From VRUE01 sp036376775 (GTDB lineage Bacteria; Actinomycetota; Thermoleophilia; Solirubrobacterales; 70-9), in assembly GCA_036376775.1 (NCBI GenBank), contig DASUZP010000169.1, positions 1 to 11,974 of the forward strand: a stretch of DNA of 11,974 nucleotides, given 5' to 3'. Position 1 is the first letter of the stretch. Every line of letters begins with the position of its first letter. Both the position numbers and the translations under genes were made by a program. Of the stretch, positions 5,978-11,974 are shown in pieces. The notes under the pieces were generated by a model. That model saw only the letters and a list, made by a program, of their open reading frames with translations. It was not told the DNA's origin and made no database searches.

Positions 5978-7074
5978 AGGCGACCGCGAAATTGCACGAG
6001 TTGGGCCAGAGCCTCTGGCTCGACAACATCACCCGCACCATGTTGGGGGACGGCACGCTCGCCGGCTATATCGAGGAGCTGTCGGTCACCGGGCTGACCT
6101 CCAACCCGACGATCTTCGACAAGGCGATCTCGGGCGGCGACGCCTATGACGAGCAGATCGCCGAGCTCAGCGACAGCACCATCCCCGACGAGGGGGTCGG
6201 CGCCACCCCCACCGAGCGGATCTTCTTCGAGCTGGCGCTTGCCGACCTGCGCGACGCCACCGACCTCTTTGCCGCGGCCCACGAGCGCACCGCCGGCGTC
6301 GACGGCTTCTGCTCGCTCGAGGTCTCGCCGCTGATTGCCGACGACACCGCGGCGACGATCGAGGAGGCAGCGGAGCTTCACGCCAAAGCCGAGCGCGACA
6401 ACCTCTTCATCAAGATTCCCGGCACCGATGCGGGTCTGCCCGCGATCGAGGAGTCGATCTTCGCCGGCATCCCGATCAACGTCACCCTGCTCTTCGACAG
6501 CGAGCAGTACTTGGCTGCCGCCGATGCCTACATGCGCGGGATCGAACGGCGGATCGAGGCCGGACTCAGCGCCGACGTCGCTTCGGTCGCCTCGATCTTC
6601 ATGAGCCGCTGGGACGTCGCCGTTGCCGGCGAAGTCCCGGATGAGCTCCACAACCGGCTCGGCCTGGCGATCGGCTTCCGCGCCTACGGCGCTTACCGCG
6701 AGCTGCTCGACTCCCCCCGCATGCAGCGGTTGATGAATGAGGGCGCGCGGCCGCAGCGCCTGCTCTGGGCGAGCACCGGCACCAAGGACCCGGAAGCATC
6801 CGACACGCTCTACATCGAGGGCTTTGCCTCCCCGTTCACGGTCAACACGATGCCCGAGCCGACGTTGAAGGCCTTTGCCGACCACGGCGAGGTGGGAGAT
6901 CCGGTGCCGGCCGACGGCGGTGATGCCGAGGACGTGCTGGCGCAGTTCGGGCGCGCCGGTGTCGACGTCGATGCGCTCGCTGCCCGCCTGCAGGAGGAGG
7001 GAAAGATCGCCTTCGCCAAGTCGTGGGACGAGATGCTGAGGACGATCGAGTCCCAGGCCGGAGCGCGGGCGTGA
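5974..7074 (+). CDS. tal: transaldolase
   Basis: This 366-aa cytoplasmic enzyme of the non-oxidative pentose phosphate pathway transfers a dihydroxyacetone unit from sedoheptulose 7-phosphate to glyceraldehyde 3-phosphate through a lysine Schiff base. Visible family features are SLWLDNITRTML near the N-terminus, GLTSNPTIFDKAI, VSPLIADDT, the active-site segment NLFIKIPGTDAGLPAIE with the Schiff-base lysine, NVTLLF, and LLWASTGTKDP. The length fits the long actinobacterial/cyanobacterial transaldolase group. The start is ATG 5974, with AAAGGAG at 5959-5965 eight bases upstream, the clearest ribosome-binding site in the window. It overlaps the tkt stop by 4 nt (ATGA) and the pgi start by 4 nt (GTGA), so the three genes are probably co-transcribed and translationally coupled. 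The tkt-tal order is typical of Actinobacteria. The open frame extends far upstream, but that region is a shadow of tkt. Confidence 0.95.
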   Translation: MKATAKLHELGQSLWLDNITRTMLGDGTLAGYIEELSVTGLTSNPTIFDKAISGGDAYDEQIAELSDSTIPDEGVGATPTERIFFELALADLRDATDLFAAAHERTAGVDGFCSLEVSPLIADDTAATIEEAAELHAKAERDNLFIKIPGTDAGLPAIEESIFAGIPINVTLLFDSEQYLAAADAYMRGIERRIEAGLSADVASVASIFMSRWDVAVAGEVPDELHNRLGLAIGFRAYGAYRELLDSPRMQRLMNEGARPQRLLWASTGTKDPEASDTLYIEGFASPFTVNTMPEPTLKAFADHGEVGDPVPADGGDAEDVLAQFGRAGVDVDALAARLQEEGKIAFAKSWDEMLRTIESQAGARA

Positions 7075-8732
7075 GCGACGGCGCCGGGGTGAGTGAGGCC
7101 GGTCCTTCGCTGCGTTGGGGCGAGGCCTGGCCGGCGCTGGAGCGCCACCAGGCGCAGATCGCGGATACCCATTTGCGCGACCTCTTCGCCGCCGACCCCG
7201 ACCGCGGTGAGCGGCTGATTGCCAACGGCGCCGGCCTCCACCTCGACTTCTCCAAGAACCGGGTTGCCGACGAGACGCTGATCCTGCTCGGCCAGCTGGC
7301 CCGCGAGCGCGGTGTCGAGGCGCGCCGCGAAGCGATGTTCGCCGGCGAGCACATCAACGTCTCCGAGAACCGCGCCGTGCTGCACGTGGCGCTGCGGATG
7401 CCGCGCGAGCGCTCGCTGATCGTCGACGGCGTCGACGTGGTCAAAGAGGTGCATGAGACCCTCGACCGCATGGGCGACTTTGCCGAGCGGGTGCGCTCGG
7501 GCGCCTGGACCGGCCACACCGGCAAGCTGATCCGCAACGTCGTCAACGTCGGCATCGGCGGCTCCGACCTCGGCCCGGTGATGGCTTACGAGGCGCTGCG
7601 TCACTTCAGCCACCGCGACCTCACCTTCCGCTTCGTCTCCAACGTCGACGGCACCGACTTCGCCGAGTGCACCCGCGACCTCGACCCGGCCGAGACGCTC
7701 TTCGTCATCTCCTCAAAGACCTTCACCACGCTGGAGACGATGACCAACGCCCGCACCGCCCGCGAATGGCTGCTGGCCGGACTGCGCGGCGAAGAGGAGG
7801 CGGTCGCCAAGCACTTCGTCGCGGTCTCGACCAACGCCGACGAGGTGACCAAGTTCGGCATCGACCCCGAGAACATGTTCGGCTTCTGGGACTGGGTCGG
7901 CGGTCGCTACTCGATGGACTCGGCGATCGGCCTTTCGACCATGCTGGCGATCGGTCCCGCCCAGTTCGCCGAGATGCTCTCCGGCTTCCACGCGATGGAC
8001 GAGCACTTCCGCGAGATGCCCCCGGCCGGCAACCTGCCGATGCTGATGGGCCTGCTCTCGGTCTGGTACGGCGGCTTCTTCGGCGCCCAGACCTGCGGCG
8101 TCTTTCCCTACGACCAGTACCTGCACCGCTTCCCGGCCTACCTGCAGCAGCTGACGATGGAGTCCAACGGCAAGCACGTCACGCTCGAGGGCGCCCGCGT
8201 CGATTACGACACCGGGGCGATCTTCTGGGGCGAGCCCGGGACCAACGGCCAGCACTCCTTCTACCAGCTGATCCACCAGGGGACGCGGCTGATCCCCTGC
8301 GACTTCATCGGCTTCATGCACTCCAACAACCCGCTCGGCGACCATCACGATCTGCTGATGTCGAACGTCTTCGCCCAGAGCGAGGCGCTGGCCTTCGGCA
8401 AAACGCCGGAGCAGGTGCGGGCGGAGGGGACGCCGGAGGAGATCGTGCCGCACCGGGTGATGGAGGGCAACCGCCCCTCCAACACGATCCTCGCCGAGCG
8501 GCTCGACCCGTTCACGCTCGGCACCCTCGTCGCCCTCTACGAGCACAGCGTCTTCACCCAGGGGGCGATCTGGGGGATCGACTCCTTCGACCAGTGGGGG
8601 GTCGAGCTGGGCAAGGCTCTCGCCGTCGCGATCATTCCTGAGCTGCAGGCCGCCGAGGAGCCGGAGCTGAAACACGACAGCTCGACCAACGCGCTGATCC
8701 GCCGCTACCGCCAGGCGAGGCGCGCGGAGTAG
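7071..8732 (+). CDS. pgi: glucose-6-phosphate isomerase
   Basis: This 553-aa cytoplasmic enzyme interconverts glucose 6-phosphate and fructose 6-phosphate, joining the product pool of tkt/tal to glycolysis and gluconeogenesis. Family signatures are clear: VGIGGSDLGPVM (sugar-phosphate binding), SSKTFTTLETMTNA, FGFWDWVGGRYSMDSAIGLS, GEPGTNGQHSFYQLIHQGT with the catalytic histidine region, and IWGIDSFDQWGVELGK with the conserved lysine at the end of PGI signature 2. The length is normal for the long bacterial type. The start is GTG 7071, with GGAG at 7060-7063 seven bases upstream and the GTGA overlap with tal. GTG 7089 is an in-frame alternative that would shorten the N-terminus by six residues. 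cydA begins two bases after its TAG stop. In many actinobacteria zwf and opcA follow tal; here pgi takes that place. Confidence 0.96.
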   Translation: MSDGAGVSEAGPSLRWGEAWPALERHQAQIADTHLRDLFAADPDRGERLIANGAGLHLDFSKNRVADETLILLGQLARERGVEARREAMFAGEHINVSENRAVLHVALRMPRERSLIVDGVDVVKEVHETLDRMGDFAERVRSGAWTGHTGKLIRNVVNVGIGGSDLGPVMAYEALRHFSHRDLTFRFVSNVDGTDFAECTRDLDPAETLFVISSKTFTTLETMTNARTAREWLLAGLRGEEEAVAKHFVAVSTNADEVTKFGIDPENMFGFWDWVGGRYSMDSAIGLSTMLAIGPAQFAEMLSGFHAMDEHFREMPPAGNLPMLMGLLSVWYGGFFGAQTCGVFPYDQYLHRFPAYLQQLTMESNGKHVTLEGARVDYDTGAIFWGEPGTNGQHSFYQLIHQGTRLIPCDFIGFMHSNNPLGDHHDLLMSNVFAQSEALAFGKTPEQVRAEGTPEEIVPHRVMEGNRPSNTILAERLDPFTLGTLVALYEHSVFTQGAIWGIDSFDQWGVELGKALAVAIIPELQAAEEPELKHDSSTNALIRRYRQARRAE

Positions 8733-8734
8733 GG

Positions 8735-10132
8735 GTGCCGCCGCTCGACGCCCTCCCGCTCGCGGCGTCGGAGTCCAACCTGCTCGCCGCGCGCGAGCTG
8801 ATGGCGTTCACGCTCGCCTTTCACATCGTCCTCTCCTGTCTCGGCGTCGCCCTGCCGGCGATGATCCTCACCGCCAACTGGCTGGGGCTGAAGCGCGACG
8901 ATCCCGACGCGATGCGGCTGGCGCGGCGCTGGTCGAAGGCGATGGGGGTCACCTTCGCCGTCGGCGCCGTCACCGGCACTGTGCTCAGCTTCGAGTTCGG
9001 CCTGCTCTGGCCGAACTTCATGGCCCGTTTCGGCGACGCCTTCGGCATCGCCTTTGCGGTCGAGGGGCTCTTCTTCTTCACCGAGGCGATCTTCCTCGCG
9101 ATCTACATCTACGGCTGGAAGCGGCTCAGCGGTTGGGCGCACTTCTGGTCGGGCGTGCCGATGGTGATCACCGGCATCGGCGGCGCCTTCTCCGTCGTCA
9201 CCGCCAACTCCTGGATGAACCAGCCGCAGGGCTTCACTCTCGACGCCGCCGGCAAGGTGGTCGAAACCGAGCCCTTCAAGGTGCTCTTCAATCCCGCCTG
9301 GAGCTACGAGGTCCCGCACATGATCCTCGCCGCCTACATGGTCACCGGCTTCCTCGTCGCTTCGATCTACGCGGTCGGGATGCTGCGCGGCCGGCGCGAC
9401 CGCCTGCACCGGCTGGGGTTGTTGATCCCGCTGACCATCGCCTGCATCGTCACCCCGATCCAGCTCTTCGTCGGCGACACCGCGGCGCGCGAAGTCGCCG
9501 ACCACCAGCCGGCCAAGTTCGCCGGCATGGAGTGCATCCAGGAAACGGGCGATGATCAGACCGAGTACATCGGCGGCATCTGCACGAGCGACGGCGTGAA
9601 GGCTTCGATCCCGATCCCCGACCTCGACTCCTATCTGGTCGGCTTCAGCGCCGACACCGAGGTCACCGGCCTAAACGACATCCCCGCCGACGAACGTCCA
9701 CCCGCCAACACGCTGCTCCACCTCGCCTTCGACGCGATGGTCGGGATCGGCACGGCGCTGCTGGCGCTCGGCGCCTGGCTCGGCTTTGTCTGGTGGAGGC
9801 GGCGCGACATCCCGCGCACGCCCTGGTTCCTGCGCGCCGTCGCCGTCTCCGGCGTGGGCGCGATCCTCGCCCTCTGGTTCGGCTGGATCGTCACCGAGGT
9901 CGGCCGCCAACCGTGGATCGTCCAGGGCTACATGCGTACCTCCGAAGCGGTGACCGAGGCGGACGGACTCTGGTTCGCTTTCGGCGGCGTGCTGATCCTC
10001 TACACCGGGCTCGGCACGGGCGCGATCCTCGTCCTGCGGGCGATGTCGCGCCGCTGGCGCAGCGAGGAAGAGGACGAGGCCGTTGCCGAGGACGAAGTCC
10101 CCTACGGCCCGACGGAGGCCACCGCAAAATGA
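8735..10132 (+). CDS. cydA: cytochrome bd-type quinol oxidase subunit I
   Basis: This 465-aa multi-span membrane protein is the heme-bearing subunit that oxidises quinol and reduces oxygen to water. Ligand residues are visible: H30 in TLAFHIVLSC (heme b595 ligand), acidic E110 and E117 in FAVEGLFFFTEAIF, H195 in YEVPHMILAAY and M335 in AFDAMVGIG (heme b558 ligands), and GRQPW late in the protein. The Q-loop segment GDTAAREVADHQPAKFAGMEC carries the conserved QPAK lysine and a glutamate. The loop is short, without the C-terminal insertion of E. coli CydA. C267 and C283 lie in this loop and could form a disulfide, as described for mycobacterial CydA. The residue two before M335 is D, where E. 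coli has R391. The start is GTG 8735, with GGAG at 8726-8729; ATG 8801 would cut into the first helix. The gene is 2 nt after pgi, and cydB follows after a 64-nt gap. Confidence 0.95.
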   Translation: MPPLDALPLAASESNLLAARELMAFTLAFHIVLSCLGVALPAMILTANWLGLKRDDPDAMRLARRWSKAMGVTFAVGAVTGTVLSFEFGLLWPNFMARFGDAFGIAFAVEGLFFFTEAIFLAIYIYGWKRLSGWAHFWSGVPMVITGIGGAFSVVTANSWMNQPQGFTLDAAGKVVETEPFKVLFNPAWSYEVPHMILAAYMVTGFLVASIYAVGMLRGRRDRLHRLGLLIPLTIACIVTPIQLFVGDTAAREVADHQPAKFAGMECIQETGDDQTEYIGGICTSDGVKASIPIPDLDSYLVGFSADTEVTGLNDIPADERPPANTLLHLAFDAMVGIGTALLALGAWLGFVWWRRRDIPRTPWFLRAVAVSGVGAILALWFGWIVTEVGRQPWIVQGYMRTSEAVTEADGLWFAFGGVLILYTGLGTGAILVLRAMSRRWRSEEEDEAVAEDEVPYGPTEATAK

Positions 10133-10133
10133 T

Positions 10134-10182
10134 GCCGACGGGCCGAATCCGGTCGATATGCGTCCGCTTTCGGCCCGTCGGC
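10134..10182 (+). repeat. 49-bp palindrome between cydA and cydB, same core as the 48-bp elements
   Basis: GCCGACGGGCCGAA (10134-10147) and TTCGGCCCGTCGGC (10169-10182) are perfect 14-bp arms around a 21-nt centre. The centre contains GGTCGATATGCG (10151-10162), which matches GGTCCATATGGG of copies 1 and 3 at 10 of 12 bases and sits at the same distance (17 bases) from the element's left end. The arms are unrelated to ACGTGCCGGTG. It begins one base after the cydA stop and ends 14 bases before the cydB start. In the operon mRNA it could slow decay or lower read-through into cydB, but it lacks a T-tract. Confidence 0.8.
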
Positions 10183-10196
10183 GAGGGGTTGAGGGG

Positions 10197-11195
10197 ATGA
10201 GCCGCGCCGACATTGCCGCGGCGATTCTTTGGACGGGGGCGACGCTCTATGCGCTCTTCGGCGGGGCTGACTTCGGTGCCGGGCTCTGGGACCTGGTCGC
10301 CGGCGACGCCGAGACCGGCGAGCGACCGCGGGCGCGGATCCAGCGCTCGCTGGCGCCTGTATGGGAGGCCAACCACGTCTGGTTGATCTTCATCCTCGTC
10401 GTCCTCTGGACGGCGTTCCCCGAGGCCTTCGGCGCGATCATGTCGACCCTCTACGTGCCGATCGCCCTGGCGGCGCTCGGCATCGTCCTGCGTGGCGCCG
10501 GCTTTGCCTTCCGCAAATCGATCCGCCGGCTCGAGTACCGCCGGGCGCTGGGAGCGGCCTTTGCCCTCTCCTCGGTGCTGACGCCGTTCTTCATGGGGAC
10601 GGTGGTGGGGGCGATCGCCGCCGGCAACGTCCCGGCCGCCGGCAACGGCGACGCCTTCTCGAGCTGGCTGGCGCCGCTGCCGCTGCTCATCGGCGCGCTC
10701 TTCGTCATCAGCGGCGCCTACCTGGCAGCGATCTACCTCCTCGCCGACGCACACCGTGTCGACGACGAAGAGATGGAAAGCTACTTCTCCCGCCGCGCAA
10801 TGGCCGCCGGTCTTCTCGCCGGCGCCGTAGCCCTCTTCGGGCTGATCGCCCTGCATTCCGAAGCCCGCTACGTCTACGACCGCCTTATCGTCGAGGGCCT
10901 GCCGCTGGTGATCGTCTCGATCCTCTGCGGCTTCGGCGTTCTCGCCATGCTCCTCGGCCGCTATCGCCGTGGCCTGCGCCCGCTCGCCGCCGGCGCGGTG
11001 ATCGCCGTTATCTGGGGTTGGGGAGTCGCCCAGTTTCCGTATCTGCTGCCGACCTCGCTGCGGATCGACCAGGCAGCGGCGCCGGGGCCGACCCTCGACG
11101 CCGTCCTGGTCGTCTTCGTCATCGCCGCGATCGTCGTCCTGCCCGCCCTCGGCTTGCTCTACTGGCTGAGCCAAAGGGAGCTACTCGGTGAGTGA
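10197..11195 (+). CDS. cydB: cytochrome bd-type quinol oxidase subunit II
   Basis: This 332-aa membrane protein partners CydA in the bd oxidase. It has about eight hydrophobic helices. Family motifs are the first helix ILWTGATLYALFGGADFGAGLWDL (the conserved GGADFGxGxWDL segment) and WEANHVWLIFILVVLWTAFPEAFGAIMSTLYVP (the WExNHVW segment), and FMGTVVGAIAAGNVP fits the following region. The length is normal for the family (about 330-380 aa). The start is ATG 10197: GAGGGG at 10183-10188 lies eight bases upstream, with a second copy directly abutting the ATG. The open frame begins further upstream, inside cydA and the palindrome, but the first-helix motif supports 10197. The stop overlaps the start of the HAD gene by 8 nt. 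The CydCD transporter needed for bd assembly in E. coli is not in the window. Confidence 0.94.
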   Translation: MSRADIAAAILWTGATLYALFGGADFGAGLWDLVAGDAETGERPRARIQRSLAPVWEANHVWLIFILVVLWTAFPEAFGAIMSTLYVPIALAALGIVLRGAGFAFRKSIRRLEYRRALGAAFALSSVLTPFFMGTVVGAIAAGNVPAAGNGDAFSSWLAPLPLLIGALFVISGAYLAAIYLLADAHRVDDEEMESYFSRRAMAAGLLAGAVALFGLIALHSEARYVYDRLIVEGLPLVIVSILCGFGVLAMLLGRYRRGLRPLAAGAVIAVIWGWGVAQFPYLLPTSLRIDQAAAPGPTLDAVLVVFVIAAIVVLPALGLLYWLSQRELLGE

Positions 11196-11871
11196 GTCAG
11201 CCGATATCCGCGCCATCCTTTTCGACATCGACGGGACGCTGCTCGTAACCGGCGGCGCCGGCGGCGTCGCCTGGCAGCGCGGCTTCGAGGAGCTCTATGG
11301 GGTTGACGCCGATATCGCCGAGCACACCGATGCCGGCATGACCGATCCCGAGATCGTCAAGATCGTCTTCCGCGAGGTGATCGGTCGCGAGGGGACGGAA
11401 GAAGAGCGCGCCAAGGCGATCGGCTGCTACCTCAAGCACCTGCCCGGTGCGGTTGCCGAGTCCGACGGCTACCGGGTGATGCCGGGGATCGAGGAGCTGC
11501 TCGACCGCTTGATCGAGGCCGGCGTCCTACTCGGCCTGGTCACCGGCAACATCGAGGCCGCCGCCCACATCAAGCTCGCCCGCGGCCACCTCAACCGCTT
11601 CTTCAGCTTCGGTGGCTACGGCTCGGACTCCGCCGACCGCACCGAGGTGACCAAGGCAGCCCTGAGCCGCGGCAAGCTCGTCTCCGGCGACACGCTCCAG
11701 AACAGCTCGTGCATCTCAGTGGGCGATACGCCGCGGGACGTCACCGCGGGTCACGGCGCCGGGATCAAAGTGGTCGGCGTAGCGACGGGCTCTTACAGCG
11801 TGGAGGAACTCGAACAAGCTAAAGCCGACTGGGCGATCGCCGACGTCACCGATGGCTTTCCCGCGGGATAA
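11188..11871 (+). CDS. HAD-superfamily phosphatase, phosphoglycolate phosphatase-like
   Basis: This is a 227-aa cytoplasmic haloacid-dehalogenase-type hydrolase. All four motifs can be placed: motif I FDIDGTLL with nucleophile D13 and acid/base D15; motif II LVTGN; motif III probably the lysine in VTKAALSRGK; motif IV SVGDTPRDV. A helical cap of about residues 20-85 (GAGGVAWQRGFEELYG...) between motifs I and II makes it a C1-cap enzyme, the group containing phosphoglycolate phosphatase and beta-phosphoglucomutase. The substrate cannot be read from sequence. The operon context (tkt, tal, pgi) suggests a sugar phosphate or 2-phosphoglycolate, which is inference. The start is GTG 11188, with AAAGGGAG at 11173-11180 seven bases upstream. 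It overlaps cydB by 8 nt and is the last gene of the run. Confidence 0.88.
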   Translation: MSESADIRAILFDIDGTLLVTGGAGGVAWQRGFEELYGVDADIAEHTDAGMTDPEIVKIVFREVIGREGTEEERAKAIGCYLKHLPGAVAESDGYRVMPGIEELLDRLIEAGVLLGLVTGNIEAAAHIKLARGHLNRFFSFGGYGSDSADRTEVTKAALSRGKLVSGDTLQNSSCISVGDTPRDVTAGHGAGIKVVGVATGSYSVEELEQAKADWAIADVTDGFPAG

Positions 11872-11921
11872 GGAGTCGGGGGCCGCCTCCTCGGAGCCTC
11901 GCGAAGCGGGCACCGCAGAGT

Positions 11922-11968
11922 GATTCTTGCCGCGAAGCGGCCCAAGATTCCACCGCCGAAGGCGGTGG
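11922..11968. terminator. two adjacent GC hairpins at the operon end, probable terminators
   Basis: Hairpin A (11922-11950): GATTCTTG and CAAGATTC pair with one mismatch around CCGC-GAA-GCGG. Hairpin B (11950-11968): CCACCGCC and GGCGGTGG pair perfectly around GAA. They lie 50-97 bases after the HAD stop codon. No T-run follows on the + strand. On the - strand the loops read TTCG closed by C-G, the hyperstable tetraloop type, so they may equally serve a gene arriving from the right on the - strand. The rest of 11872-11974 holds no gene that I can see. Confidence 0.5.
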
Positions 11969-11974
11969 TGGGCT

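Noticed and set aside
1..11974. CRISPR array, tRNA, rRNA, integrase or insertion sequence
   Set aside because: No regularly spaced direct repeats, no cloverleaf or rRNA-like segments, and no transposase or recombinase motifs were found. The palindromic elements are isolated and carry no spacers.

Overview
The window is high-GC DNA with strong G/C third-position bias and many GTG starts. All eight intact genes and the interrupted transketolase run on the + strand with almost no spacing. This fits a high-GC Actinomycetota. A deep lineage such as Thermoleophilia/Solirubrobacterales is plausible from the protein flavour (transmembrane Ser/Thr kinase with a propeller sensor, actinobacterial-type transaldolase, short-Q-loop cytochrome bd), but that placement is inference.

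Left third (1-3786), signalling and cell-surface genes: an FHA-domain protein with a C-terminal helix-turn-helix; a secreted TolB/PD40-type beta-propeller protein; and a transmembrane Ser/Thr kinase whose outer half is a six-bladed 'VWVAN'-repeat propeller. FHA domains read phospho-threonine, so the kinase and the FHA protein may form a writer/reader pair, with the two propeller proteins acting outside the membrane.

Boundary (3787-3937): a 115-nt nested inverted repeat starts one base after the kinase stop codon and precedes the next transcription unit.

Right two thirds (3938-11871), one tight probable operon: tkt, tal, pgi, cydA, cydB, HAD phosphatase. Junctions are overlaps (tkt/tal 4 nt, tal/pgi 4 nt, cydB/HAD 8 nt) or a 2-nt gap (pgi/cydA). 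The exception is cydA/cydB, where 64 nt hold a perfect palindrome. The first three genes link the non-oxidative pentose phosphate branch to glycolysis/gluconeogenesis; cydAB encode a bd-type quinol oxidase. The transketolase frame is broken by one in-frame TAA (4838-4840) with no other visible lesion.

The most unusual signal is a family of short palindromic elements. Three copies (about 0/1-47, 1884-1931, 2787-2834) are each 48 bp, lie in the same orientation, share the outer arm ACGTGCCGGTG and carry a near-identical central core (GGYCCATATGGG) at the same offset. Their inner arms differ but mostly still pair. One copy lies inside the kinase reading frame (48 = 16 codons, frame kept), in the linker before the membrane helix. 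A fourth palindrome, between cydA and cydB, has unrelated arms but a matching core (10 of 12 bases) at the same internal offset, which suggests one element class with different arms. The right edge (11872-11974) has no gene and holds GAA/TTCG-capped hairpins, probably terminators.
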